Numbered from the stretch's first letter, positions 10,204 through 26,372 are shown. The stretch: 35,113 bases of DNA from Paulinella micropora (GCA_009731375.1 BJOX01000058.1:194937-230049), one strand, 5' to 3'. The notes: a model not told the origin generated them from the sequence alone. Translations and numbers: made by a program.

Positions 10204-10216
10204 GTTGTTGTTGTTG

Positions 10217-10254
<38 letters not shown>

Positions 10255-10270
10255 GTTATCATTATTGTTA

Positions 10271-10319
<49 letters not shown>

Positions 10320-10396
10320 TACTATTACTATTATTATTATTATTATCATTATTATTATTATCATTATTATTATTATTAATATTATTAATATTATTA

Positions 10397-10461
<65 letters not shown>

Positions 10462-10466
10462 TATTA
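10107..10466. repeat. (GTT)n and (ATT)n arrays, ending in (TA)n
   Basis: Alternating blocks of GTT and ATT, with the block order GTT-TTT-ATT present twice (10110 and 10203), suggesting internal duplication. Ends in TATATA before the next core family. Confidence 0.95.
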
Positions 10467-10758
10467 GTCATATACCTATATATGCTTGTGTATTCATGAA
10501 AATGTAGAGTTTTTGCTCTGCTATGGTTTCTGTAGTTACAATATATGCTTATACCTCCATATACTTATGTATTTATGCGTATGTTGTATGTAGAGTTTTT
10601 GCTCTGCTATGGTTTCTGTATTCCTGCTAACTCTTCAGACACACATATATATATAGTATGTTTAGAATGTTAGTATATATATATACATGTATATATATTT
10701 TTGTATATGTATGTGTGTGTGTGTGTAAGTGTGTGAGTGTGTGAGTGAGTGTGTGAGT

Positions 10759-10797
<39 letters not shown>

Positions 10798-10938
10798 TGT
10801 GTGAGTGTGTGAGTGTGTGTGTTTGCATACATATACATATATATATATGCATATACACATATACTTATGTATTTATGTATATGTTGTATATAGAGTTTTT
10901 GCTCGGCTATGGTTTCTGTATCCCTGCTAACCCTTCGG

Positions 10939-10979
<41 letters not shown>

Positions 10980-11086
10980 TATACCTACATATACTTATGT
11001 ATTTATGTATATGTTGTATATAGAGTTTTTGCTCGGCTACGGTTTCTGTATCCCTGCTAACCCTTCGGGCACATATATATAGTATG

Positions 11087-11131
<45 letters not shown>

Positions 11132-11206
11132 CATATACCTACATATACTATATAGAGTTTTTGCTCGGCTATGGTTTCTGTATCCCTGATAACCCCTCGG
11201 ACACGT
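10467..11206 (+). repeat. Five copies of a TAGAGTTTTTGCTC core separated by TA/GT arrays
   Basis: The core starts TAGAGTTTTTGCTC and continues TGGTTTCTGTA at 10505, 10591, 10891, 11021 and 11153. The later copies extend through CCCTGCTAACCCTTCGG and are preceded by a conserved leader (ACTTATGTATTTATG...GTTGTATA). Spacers are (TA)n, except one that is (GT)n with GAGT variants (10710-10820). No reading frame persists through the array. Confidence 0.9.
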
Positions 11207-11525
11207 ACTCATTCGCTCTCAGTGGCGGACAACAACCGACAGGTCATAAAATACATTTATACATGCATACATATATATACATATATACATACATACATAC
11301 ATACATATATACATACATACACCCTCGCTCTCAGTGGCGGACTACAGCCCACACGTCACAGAATACATACATTTATACGTGCATACATACATACATACAT
11401 ACATACATACATACATGCATACATACATACATACATACATCCTCGCTCTCAGTGGCGGACAACAACCGACAGGTTATACAAGACATACATTTATACATAT
11501 ATACATACATACATACATACATACA

Positions 11526-11559
<34 letters not shown>

Positions 11560-11757
11560 CATACATACACCCTCGCTCTCAGTGGCGGACAACAACCGAC
11601 AGGTCATAAAATACATACATTTATACATGCATACATATATATACATATATACATACATACATACATACATACACCCTCGTTCTCAGTGACGGACAACAAC
11701 CGACACGTCACAGAATACATACATTTATACATGCATACATATACACATACATACATG

Positions 11758-11789
<32 letters not shown>

Positions 11790-12093
11790 CATACACCCTC
11801 GCTCTCAGTGGCGGACAACAACCGACAGGTCATAGGTTACATACATTTATACATGCATACATATATACATATATACATACATACATACATACATACATAC
11901 ATACACCCTCGCTCTCAGTGGCGGACAACAACCGACAGGTCATACAATACACAAATTTATACATGCATACATATATATGTACATATATACATAAATACAT
12001 AAATACATACATACATATATACATACATACACCCTCGCTCTCAGTGGCGGACTACAGCCCACACGTCACAGAATACATACATTTATACATGCA

Positions 12094-12131
<38 letters not shown>

Positions 12132-12975
12132 CATACATACATACATACATACGTACATGCATACATATACATACATAGACCCTCGCTCTCAGTGGGGGAC
12201 AACAACCGACAGGTCATAGGTTACATACATGTATACATGCATACATATATACATACATACATACATACATACATACATACATACATACATACACCCTCGC
12301 TCTCAGTGGCGGACAACAACCGACAGGTCATAGATTACATATATTTATACATGCATACATACATACATACATACATACATAGATACATGCATACATACAT
12401 ACATATATACATACTATATATACATACATACATACACCCTCGCTCTCAGTGGCGGACTACAGCCCACACGTCACAGAATGCATACATTTATACATGCATA
12501 CATATATACATACATACATACATACATACATACATACACCCTCGCTCTCAGTGGCGGACAACAACCGACAGGTCATAGGTTACATACATACATACATACA
12601 TACATATATACATACATATATACATACATACATACATACATACATACATACATACATACATACACCCTCGCTCTCAGTGGCGGACAACAACCGACAGGTC
12701 ATAGGTCACATACATTTATACATGCATACATACATACACATACATACATACATAAATACATACATACATACATACATACATACACCCTCGCTCTCACTGG
12801 CGGACAACAACCGACAGGTCATAGGTTACATACATGTATACATGCATACATATATACATATATACATACATACATACATACATACATGCATACATACATA
12901 CGTACATACATACATATTTACATACATACACCCTCGCTCTCAGTGGCGGACAACAACCGACAGGTTATACAAAAA
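11207..12975 (+). repeat. Fifteen-copy core array (CTCGCTCTCAGTGGCGGAC) with ACAT spacers
   Basis: The core starts at about 11212, 11322, 11441, 11571, 11674, 11796, 11906, 12031, 12181, 12295, 12437, 12539, 12664, 12784 and 12930. Type A continues AACAACCGACAGGTCATA; type B (11322, 12031, 12437) continues TACAGCCCACACGTCACAG. The unit at 11674 is a hybrid, starting like A and ending like B. Each core is followed by TACATTTATACATGCATACAT or similar and then a variable (ACAT)n spacer, so units run 102-150 bp. It is not a CRISPR: the spacers are simple repeat. Confidence 0.93.
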
Positions 12976-13154
12976 GAAGGAGAAGGAGAAAGAGGAGGAG
13001 GGAGGAGGAGGAGGAGGACAAGGAGGAGGAGGAGGAGGAGGAGGAGGAGGAGGAGAAGGAGAAGAAGAAGAAGAAGGGAGACGAAGCAGGGCAAGAAGAG
13101 ATAGAGGGGGAGGAGGGGCAAGGAAGAAGCAAAGAAGGAGGGCAAAGAAGTATT
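12976..13154 (+). repeat. Purine-rich GGA/GAA tract; outer left arm of inverted repeat
   Basis: Almost pure purine strand of GGA and GAA repeats followed by a complex 75-bp purine-rich segment (13079-13153). From about 13040 it forms the outer part of the left arm of the inverted repeat described at 13040-13918. Confidence 0.9.
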
Positions 13155-13219
<65 letters not shown>

Positions 13220-13226
13220 ATATCTA

Positions 13227-13274
<48 letters not shown>

Positions 13275-13286
13275 TCTATCTGTCTA

Positions 13287-13364
<78 letters not shown>

Positions 13365-13406
13365 CATCTATCTATATGTCTGTCTGTTTGTCTGTCTATC
13401 TATCTG

Positions 13407-13471
<65 letters not shown>

Positions 13472-13513
13472 AGGGAAGCCTTTGGGCCAGGCACTTAGCG
13501 CCCAGCAGCAACG

Positions 13514-13591
<78 letters not shown>

Positions 13592-13608
13592 GTAGATAGA
13601 TAGATAGG

Positions 13609-13696
<88 letters not shown>

Positions 13697-13714
13697 TAGA
13701 CAGATAGATAGATG

Positions 13715-13752
<38 letters not shown>

Positions 13753-13759
13753 TAGATAT

Positions 13760-13804
<45 letters not shown>

Positions 13805-13918
13805 AATACTTCTTTGCCCTCCTTCTTTGCTTCTTCCTTGCCCCTCCTCCCCCTCTATCTCTTCTTGCCCTCCTTCGTCTCCCTTCTTCTTCTTCTTCTC
13901 CTTCTCCTCCTCCTCCTC
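13040..13918. repeat. Large inverted repeat, two ~400-bp arms, 41-nt centre
   Basis: The left arm (about 13040-13472) consists of a GGA/GAA tract, a complex purine segment, then (TATC)n with TGTC blocks. The right arm (13514 to about 13918) is its reverse complement: (GATA)n with GACA blocks, then the complementary pyrimidine segment. The complex 110-bp outer segments match with one seen difference (GAAGCAGGG at 13083-13091 against GAAGGAGGG in the complement). The centre (13473-13513) is unique. The microsatellite part is about 316 bp on the left and 290 bp on the right. Confidence 0.88.
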
Positions 13919-13932
13919 TCCGCTAATGATAA

Positions 13933-13969
<37 letters not shown>

Positions 13970-14048
13970 CAGATAGATAGACAGACAGACAGACAGACAT
14001 ATAGATAGATGGATAGATAGATAGATAGATAGATAGATAGTATTATTA

Positions 14049-14099
<51 letters not shown>

Positions 14100-14143
14100 C
14101 ATTATTATTATTATTACTATTACTACTACTACTACTACTACTG

Positions 14144-14188
<45 letters not shown>

Positions 14189-14198
14189 TTATTATTAA

Positions 14199-14258
<60 letters not shown>

Positions 14259-14330
14259 CACTATTATTATTATTATCATTACCATCATCATCGTCATTAT
14301 TATTATGACTATTATGATTATTATTATTAC

Positions 14331-14396
<66 letters not shown>

Positions 14397-14416
14397 TAGT
14401 ATTATTATTATTATTA

Positions 14417-14511
<95 letters not shown>

Positions 14512-14559
14512 GATTATGATGATGATTATTACTATTATTATTACTATTACTTTTATTAC

Positions 14560-14610
<51 letters not shown>

Positions 14611-14640
14611 CTTATTATTATCATTATTATTATTATTATT
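13919..14640. repeat. (GATA)n/(GACA)n, then ATT/ACT trinucleotide arrays
   Basis: GATA with GACA blocks (13934-14040), then ATT with ACT (14120-14190), ATC and GAT variants. Several local ATT/AAT switches create short self-complementary stretches. Confidence 0.95.
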
Positions 14641-14754
14641 CTCAAACTCCTCCAGAAGTGATGAAGCAGGTGTGTATGTGTGTATACACGCGCCCTTATC
14701 CTGTGTCGCCTCAAAATTGCACGCGGCGTCCAAGGTCGGAGGGCTCACAAGCAG
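14641..14754. other. Short non-repetitive piece
   Basis: About 110 bp of mixed sequence leading into the three-copy repeat; no feature recognised. Confidence 0.45.
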
Positions 14755-14960
14755 GTGATGTTGTCCACACTTAAGGGTAAAAGCGGTAATTTGCACTAAT
14801 TTAGGACGGCTCGAAATGACGTGATGTTGTCCACATTTAAGGGTAAAAGCGGTAATTTGCTGGGCTCAACATGACTGACTCACAAGGACGTGATGTTGTC
14901 CACATTTAACGGTAAAAGCGGTAATTTGCTGGGCTCAACATGACTGCACTCGTCTCACAT
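14755..14960 (+). repeat. Three tandem units, 66-69 bp, GTGATGTTGTCCACA
   Basis: Units start at 14755, 14821 and 14890 with GTGATGTTGTCCACA, TTTAAGGGTAAAAGCGGTAA and TTTGC. The second and third share CTGGGCTCAACATGACTG; the first differs there. A plain minisatellite without a microsatellite spacer, unusual for this window. Confidence 0.92.
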
Positions 14961-15306
14961 TGGACACTGCGTACAATATTGGTACGCATAGGGTAAGGGT
15001 TGTAAAAAAAAAATAAAAAAACGCAGAAATATGAGATGCAAGGCTACCATGCGATGAATTTCCGGGATATCACCGCAAATCCTGCGAAACTTTCGCTGCG
15101 TTTTGGTTTTAGAGTCGTTCTAGACCCAGAATTTCGGGTTTATGGTGCCACTTTCTGGGTGTTTTTTTTTGCGGGGCCTGAAAAGCCTGGTCTGCAGTGG
15201 CCACTTTCGCCACCTAGAACCCCGGAAATATCTGGGATGGTGTAGGACGATGCCTAAGTTAGGATTTTGTTTGTTGAGCAATGACTCGATGTCAAGCACA
15301 TATATT

Positions 15307-15308
<2 letters not shown>
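14961..15308. other. Single-copy island holding an inverted relic of the palindromic satellite
   Basis: Mostly non-repetitive. At 15066-15096 the sequence GATATCACCGCAAATCCTGC and onward matches the reverse complement of the satellite subunit from 6768-7590 at about 26 of 31 positions, including GCGAAA and TTTCGC. The rest has no recognisable gene; short open frames (up to 69 codons) lack identifiable domains. Confidence 0.55.
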
Positions 15309-15382
<74 letters not shown>

Positions 15383-15480
15383 CCCCCCTCCCCCNNNNNN
15401 NNNNNNNNNNNNNNNNNNNNNNNNNNNNNNNNNNNNNNNNNNNNNNNNNNNNNNNNNNNNNNNNNNNNNNNNNNNNNNNN

Positions 15481-15544
<64 letters not shown>
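15309..15544. repeat. (TC)n array broken by an 86-N gap
   Basis: TC dinucleotide on both sides of N 15395-15480; C-runs adjoin the left edge of the gap. Confidence 0.95.
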
Positions 15545-15597
15545 CGCTCTCCTTGACCTTTCTCGTACGACATGGCGTGGTCGTTGTCAAGCAACTC

Positions 15598-15652
<55 letters not shown>

Positions 15653-15710
15653 CCTCGCTCTCCTTGACCTTTCTCGTACGACATAGCGTGGTCGTTGTCA
15701 AGGAATTCTT
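15545..15710 (+). repeat. Two copies of a hairpin core in (TC)n
   Basis: Copies at about 15545-15598 and 15656-15710 (111 bp apart) share CTCTCCTTGACCTTTCTCG, TACGACAT(G/A)GCGTGG and TCGTTGTCAAG. In each, CTTGAC pairs with GTCAAG and ACGAC with GTCGT (15552-15557/15586-15591 and 15567-15571/15580-15584), giving a hairpin with an 8-nt loop and a 5' side bulge. The second copy runs straight into the next core family. Confidence 0.85.
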
Positions 15711-15715
15711 CAAGA

Positions 15716-15753
15716 AGAAGCAAGTCAGATGCAGATACACCCTGCGTCTAGAA

Positions 15754-15784
<31 letters not shown>

Positions 15785-15841
15785 TGTATGTATGTATATG
15801 TGTAGAAGCAAGTCAGTGGCAGACACACCCTGCGTCTAGAA

Positions 15842-15872
<31 letters not shown>

Positions 15873-15925
15873 TGTATGTATATGTGTAGAAGCAAGTCAG
15901 TGGGAGACATACCCTGCGTCTAGAA

Positions 15926-15955
<30 letters not shown>
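15716..15955 (+). repeat. Three copies of AGAAGCAAGTCAG core with (TATG)n spacers
   Basis: Cores at 15716, 15804 and 15888 read AGAAGCAAGTCAG, then CAGA(T/C)ACACCCTGCGTCTAG (third copy GAGACATACC), followed by AAATATG and a (TATG)n spacer of about 40-45 bp. Spacing 88 and 84 bp. Confidence 0.92.
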
Positions 15956-15956
<1 letters not shown>

Positions 15957-15983
15957 TGTGTGTGTGTGTGTGTGTGTATGTGC

Positions 15984-16037
<54 letters not shown>

Positions 16038-16075
16038 ATATATGTATATATATATATATACAAATATATATATAA

Positions 16076-16106
<31 letters not shown>

Positions 16107-16122
16107 CATGCATGTATGTGTG

Positions 16123-16154
<32 letters not shown>

Positions 16155-16224
16155 TGTATGCATGTATGTACGTATGTATGTATGTATGTATGTATGTATG
16201 TACATACATACATACATACATACA

Positions 16225-16258
<34 letters not shown>

Positions 16259-16288
16259 CATACATGCATGCATGCATGCATGCATGCA

Positions 16289-16319
<31 letters not shown>

Positions 16320-16320
16320 G
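15956..16320. repeat. (GT)n, (TATG)n, (TA)n, (ACAT)n arrays
   Basis: GT dinucleotide to about 16020, TATG with a TA block, then TATG to about 16201 turning at GTACATAC into (ACAT)n to 16320. The TATG-to-ACAT switch makes two self-complementary arms of about 115 bp each. Confidence 0.95.
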
Positions 16321-17774
<1,454 letters not shown>

Positions 17775-18165
17775 ACTCTCAGCACTTCTTAAGCTGCACA
17801 CCAACCATCCGCTCGGTTTGGTGCTCGTGCCCAGTTCAAACCGAAAGGTAGCCGAGTCCTTGAGCTGTACAAGAACAACCACTAAAAAAGACTCCCCCAG
17901 AGGCGTGTGCCTTAAGGAGATGATGGCCACCCAAGCCGAGGTTTTGGGAGTTCACGCTTCGTGTTGTGAGTTACCTTCTACAACCTCGGCTTCATCAACC
18001 TTTTGCATCACGGCCCCGGTCGGGAGTTGGTCGCCTGTTAGCCCTGCGCTGCGCGCGATCTATGGCGGACACAAAACCGTCAAAGTAGGAGATAGTGGGA
18101 TCTGAAACCCAGGCTGAGTTGCCAGTGACAGAGACCGCCTCCAGGGATAGAAAGATAGATAGATA
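17775..18165. other. GC-rich single-copy island with two inverted repeats
   Basis: Non-repetitive, more GC-rich than its surroundings. A frame of 95 codons (17818-18105, plus, no ATG near its start) and a partial minus-strand frame exist but neither shows a recognisable domain. Two stem candidates are clear: TCGGTTTG (17813-17820) with CAAACCGA (17837-17844), and AAGCCGAGGTT (17933-17943) with AACCTCGGCTT (17982-17992). It could be a fragment of an exon, a structured RNA or a dead repeat; I cannot tell which. Confidence 0.5.
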
Positions 18166-18760
<595 letters not shown>

Positions 18761-19180
18761 GATATCGACTAATGTCAGAAAAAAGGAGCTTCTGATTTCG
18801 TCAACCAAGGAAGTCTGTAGGTAAAGTATTAACCCGATGCCCAGCTAAGCCGTGATGTTTGCACGGAAGGGACTGATACAGGCGATACCAAAGCTCCCTA
18901 GTACCAGGCGGGGCCAGGGCTCGTTCCTTAAGCGCCCCTTGCAGAACGAGCTCCCACCTCCATTACAGAGGGCCCAGTAAGCAGATGGAGTTTCGAGACT
19001 GTTCGACAGTCTAGTATAAACCGACAGAGCACTGTGGGTTTTATTCCGGGCTCAACAAGCGAGAAAGGGCACCCTGAGGGAACAGCATTGTGCTTGCCGT
19101 CGCCATTTCGGCATGTGACTTATAGGCGTATGGCTAGGCACACATAAGGCACCCCACCACGGGCCCAGCACACCCACACC

Positions 19181-19185
<5 letters not shown>
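18761..19185. other. Single-copy island, no gene recognised
   Basis: About 425 bp of mixed-composition sequence. One short perfect hairpin AGACTGT-TCG-ACAGTCT lies around 18993-19010. No frame over about 60 codons is confined to the island and nothing resembles a known family. It may be a mobile-element remnant. Confidence 0.5.
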
Positions 19186-22270
<3,085 letters not shown>

Positions 22271-22271
<1 letters not shown>

Positions 22272-23030
22272 AGCAGATGTATGTATATATGTATGTATGT
22301 ATGTATGTATGTTGTATGTATGTATGTATGCATGTATATATGTATATATGCATGTATGCATGTATGCATGTATGTATGTATGTATGTATGTATGTATGTG
22401 TGTATGTGTGTATGTATGTATGTTATGTATGTATGCATGTATGCATGTATGTATGTATGCATGTCTGTTGTGTGTGTCTGTATGTCTGAATGAATGTATG
22501 TGTATGTATGTATGTATGTATTTATGCACGTATGTATGCACGTATGTATGTATGTATGTATGTATGTATGTATGTATGTATGCATGTATGTGTGTATGTA
22601 TTTTTTATGATATGTATGTATGTATGCATGTATGTATGTATGTATGTAGTGTATGTATGTATGTATGTATGTATGTATGTATGCATGCATGCATGTATGT
22701 ATGTATGTATATATGCATGTATGCATGTATGTATGTATATCTGCATGTCTGTATGTATGTCTGTATGAATGTATGTATGTCTGTATGAATGTATGTATGT
22801 ATGTATGCATGTATGTATGTATGTATGTATGTATGTATGCGTGTATGTATGTATGTAGATATGTATGTATGTATGCATGTATGTATGTATGTCTGTATGC
22901 ATGTATGTATGCACGTATGTATGTATGTATGTATATATGTATGGATGCACGTATGTATGTATGTATGTATGAATGTATATATGTAGATATGTATGTATGT
23001 ATGTATGTATGTATGTGTGTATCTATCTAT
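22271..23030. repeat. (TATG)n array, about 750 bp
   Basis: TATG tetranucleotide with GCAT, TGTG, CTG and GAA variants. Repeated variant patterns (for example GTCTGTATGAATGTATGTATG at about 22758 and 22779) show local duplication. Confidence 0.95.
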
Positions 23031-23205
23031 GTTTTTTCTGACCTGCGAACTTTCCTAGGGTCTGCCCATTACGCACACACACACACACACACACACATAA
23101 ATGTATACACACACACACACACTTTCCTAGGGTCTCCCCATCACACACACACACACACACATACATGTATACACACACACACACACACTTTCCTAGGGTC
23201 TGTCC

Positions 23206-23244
<39 letters not shown>

Positions 23245-23464
23245 CCACANNNNNNNNNNNNNNNNNNNNNNNNNNNNNNNNNNNNNNNNNNNNNNNNNNN
23301 NNNNNNNNNNNNNNNNNNNNNNACACCCTAGGGTCTGCCCATCACACACACACACACACAAACACACAAAAATGTATACACACACACACACATAAATGTA
23401 TACACACAAACACACACACATAAATGTATACACACACACACACACACTTTCATAGGGTCTGCAA

Positions 23465-23475
<11 letters not shown>
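23031..23475 (+). repeat. Five copies of ACTTTCCTAGGGTCTG core with (CA)n spacers
   Basis: Cores at about 23048, 23121, 23187, 23323 (left edge lost in the gap 23250-23322) and 23446 read ACTTTCCTAGGGTCTG, then CCCATTAC or CCCATCAC; the last has CATAGGG and CAAATTAC. Spacers are (CA)n containing ATAAATGTATAC. Confidence 0.9.
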
Positions 23476-23536
<61 letters not shown>

Positions 23537-23553
23537 GTATATATATATATATG

Positions 23554-23624
<71 letters not shown>

Positions 23625-23687
23625 CGTACATACATACATACATACATACATACATACATACATACATACATACATAAATACATGCAT

Positions 23688-23770
<83 letters not shown>

Positions 23771-23813
23771 ATATATATATATGTAATGTATATATATACA
23801 TATATAGATGGAT
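23476..23813. repeat. (CA)n, (TA)n, (ACAT)n arrays
   Basis: CA to 23504, TA with TATG/TTA interruptions to about 23585, ACAT to 23690, CA to 23725, and TA to 23813. Confidence 0.95.
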
Positions 23814-23848
23814 AGTTAAGAAAAGTCAGTCATACAGAGGCCTCTCTC

Positions 23849-23900
<52 letters not shown>

Positions 23901-23912
23901 GCCAAATAGCGC

Positions 23913-23943
<31 letters not shown>

Positions 23944-23996
23944 CACACACACACACATAGACAGATAGAAAGTTAAAAAAAATCAGTCCTATAGAG

Positions 23997-24066
<70 letters not shown>

Positions 24067-24076
24067 CTCTCTCTCT

Positions 24077-24085
<9 letters not shown>
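23814..24085 (+). repeat. Duplicated AGTTAAGAAAAGTCAGTC core with (TC)n and (CAA)n
   Basis: Cores at 23814-23842 and 23971-24000 read AGTTAA(G/A)AAAA, then (G/A)TCAGTC, (AT/CT)A(C/T)AGAG and run into (TC)n. Between them lie (TC)n, a unique GCAGCCAAATAGCG, (CAA)n and (CA)n. Confidence 0.85.
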
Positions 24086-24108
<23 letters not shown>

Positions 24109-24235
24109 GTATATATACATATATATAAATATGTATATATTTATATATATATATGTATACATACATATATATATGTATGTGTATTATATACATATATATA
24201 TATATATACATATATATACAAATCTATATATATAT

Positions 24236-24272
<37 letters not shown>

Positions 24273-24364
24273 CTAAGATAGATAGACCCTGGAAGTCTTG
24301 CGCTTGCAGAAAGAGGCTATTTTGAGGGCCCAGAGGCTATAGATAGATAAATAGACAGATAGAC

Positions 24365-24408
<44 letters not shown>

Positions 24409-24530
24409 GGATGGATGGATGGATGGATGGATAGATGGATGGATGGGATGGATGGATGGATGGATGGATGGATGAATGGATGGATAGATGGATAGATAGA
24501 TGGATAGATATATAGATAGATAGATAGATG
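24086..24530. repeat. (TA)n, short core, (GATA)n/(GATG)n arrays
   Basis: TA/CATA to 24272, a non-repetitive core 24283-24338 (contains AAGTCTTGCGCTTGCAG), then GATA with a GATG-rich centre (24408-24500). Confidence 0.93.
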
Positions 24531-24975
24531 AGATGTCGCAAAGGAATGTAGTCCTTGCAAAGGAACGCAGTTTCACATCAAACAATAATTTGTGTACTGT
24601 GCATGTGTCCGGGATGGGAATCACGGGTAGACTGTGTTCTGGAAAAAGAAGAGGAGGAAGGACGTTGAAGAAAAAGGCAATCTAGGAATGGAGAGTGGGA
24701 GGATAAGGAAGAAGAGAAAGAAAAGGAAGCCGTTAGTCCAAGTGTTTTGAGCACCGTAAGCTTGCGCAAGCTACAATGATGACATTGTATGAGGCCTAAA
24801 CCCCCGCAGGGACCTAGCCCGGGCTATGCAACACTGGACGGCTATGATGGAATGCAGTCACCAATACGGACTAGAGGAAGATTAGTCCAATTTTTGACTG
24901 CACAGGAGCGATAAATAGCAAAAGAGCAACGAGCTACGCAGGAGGATAGCTTGAAGCAAAGGGATTTGGATTGGG
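24531..24975. other. Single-copy island, no gene recognised
   Basis: About 445 bp of mixed sequence with a purine-rich stretch (24640-24730). It includes the perfect palindrome GCTTGCGCAAGC (about 24760-24771) and directly after it the hairpin TACAATG-ATGA-CATTGTA. No frame with recognisable domain content on either strand. Confidence 0.5.
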
Positions 24976-25015
<40 letters not shown>

Positions 25016-25037
25016 GATAGATAGATAGATAGATAGG

Positions 25038-25097
<60 letters not shown>

Positions 25098-25184
25098 GAG
25101 ATAGATAGAGAGATAGAGAGATAGATAGAGAGATAGATAGATAGATAGAGAGATAGATAGGTAGATAGATAGATAGATAGATAT

Positions 25185-25240
<56 letters not shown>
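24976..25240. repeat. (GATA)n array
   Basis: GATA with GAGA variants near 25095-25150. Confidence 0.97.
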
Positions 25241-25336
25241 GTTTGCTGATAAACAAGCTACAGGAAAAAGAAAATGTCGACATAATTTTATCTTTTACTG
25301 ATCTGCCTATTTACGTGCATCTTAAAATATATATAG

Positions 25337-25390
<54 letters not shown>

Positions 25391-25582
25391 ATCAATCTAT
25401 CCGCTTGTCTAAGTTGCCGCAAGGAGAAAAAAAATAATAAAATAAAATAATAATAATAATAATAATCATAATAATAATAATAATAATAATGATAATAATA
25501 ATAATAATAATCATAATAATCATAATAATCATAATAATCATAATAATCATAATAATCATAATAAAAAAAAAGATAAATAAAA

Positions 25583-25630
<48 letters not shown>

Positions 25631-25692
25631 AAAAAAAAAAAAAANNNNNNNNNNCCACCTACCTACCTGCATATCTACCTACCTACCCATCA
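25241..25692. repeat. Short unique piece, (TA)n, AAT/ATAATC, poly-A, 10-N gap, (CTAC)n
   Basis: Unique 25241-25330; TA to 25390; AAT trinucleotides with repeated ATAATCATA words (25505-25560); near-pure A 25590-25644; gap 25645-25654; CCTA repeats to 25688. Confidence 0.9.
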
Positions 25693-25732
25693 TAATGAAA
25701 AAGAGAAAGAGAAGGGACATGAATAAACAGTG

Positions 25733-25957
25733 CACCCAACGCGCGTGAAAGAAGAGGCTCCTTCATACCTATATATATACATAACATTATATTATATTAC
25801 ATTATATTATATTGTATTATATTATATTATATTATGTTATATTATATTATATTATATTATATTATTATATTATACTATATTATACTATATTATACTATAT
25901 TATATTATGTATGTATGTATGTATGTATGTATGTATGTATATATATTCAGGTATTCT

Positions 25958-26052
<95 letters not shown>

Positions 26053-26154
26053 GTATGTATGTATGTATATTCAGGTGGCAGAAGGAACTCTTCTTTCACG
26101 CGCCTTCAATACATACATACATACATACATACATACATACATACATACATACAC

Positions 26155-26209
<55 letters not shown>

Positions 26210-26342
26210 AATATGCATATGCATATACGCATATATATATATATGCATATATAATATATAATATTATATTATGTAATATTATATTATATATATATATATA
26301 TACAAGAAGAGGTTCCTTCTCCAACCCACCTGAATATATATA
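25733..26342. repeat. Three core copies in alternating orientation within TA/ATT/ACAT arrays
   Basis: The copy at 26068-26109 reads ATTCAGGTGGCAGAAGGAAC, then TCTTCTTTCACGCGCC. The reverse complement occurs at 25740-25772 (GCGCGTGAAAGAAGAG then CTCCTTC) and at 26303-26340 (AAGAAGAGGTTCCTTCT then CCACCTGAATAT). A fragment (TATTCAGGT) lies at 25945. Spacers are ATT-type, TATG, TA, ACAT and CATATA. The outer two copies share orientation and the middle one is inverted. Confidence 0.85.
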
Positions 26343-26372
26343 CCATACACACATACATATAAACACACATAC

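Noticed and set aside
11207-12975. CRISPR-like alternation of conserved repeats and variable spacers
   Set aside because: Spacers are (ACAT)n simple repeat rather than unique sequences, the setting is eukaryotic, and there are no cas genes.
17818-18105. 95-codon frame as a small gene
   Set aside because: It would need a TTG start, has no recognisable domain and overlaps inverted repeats; kept only as an unassigned island.
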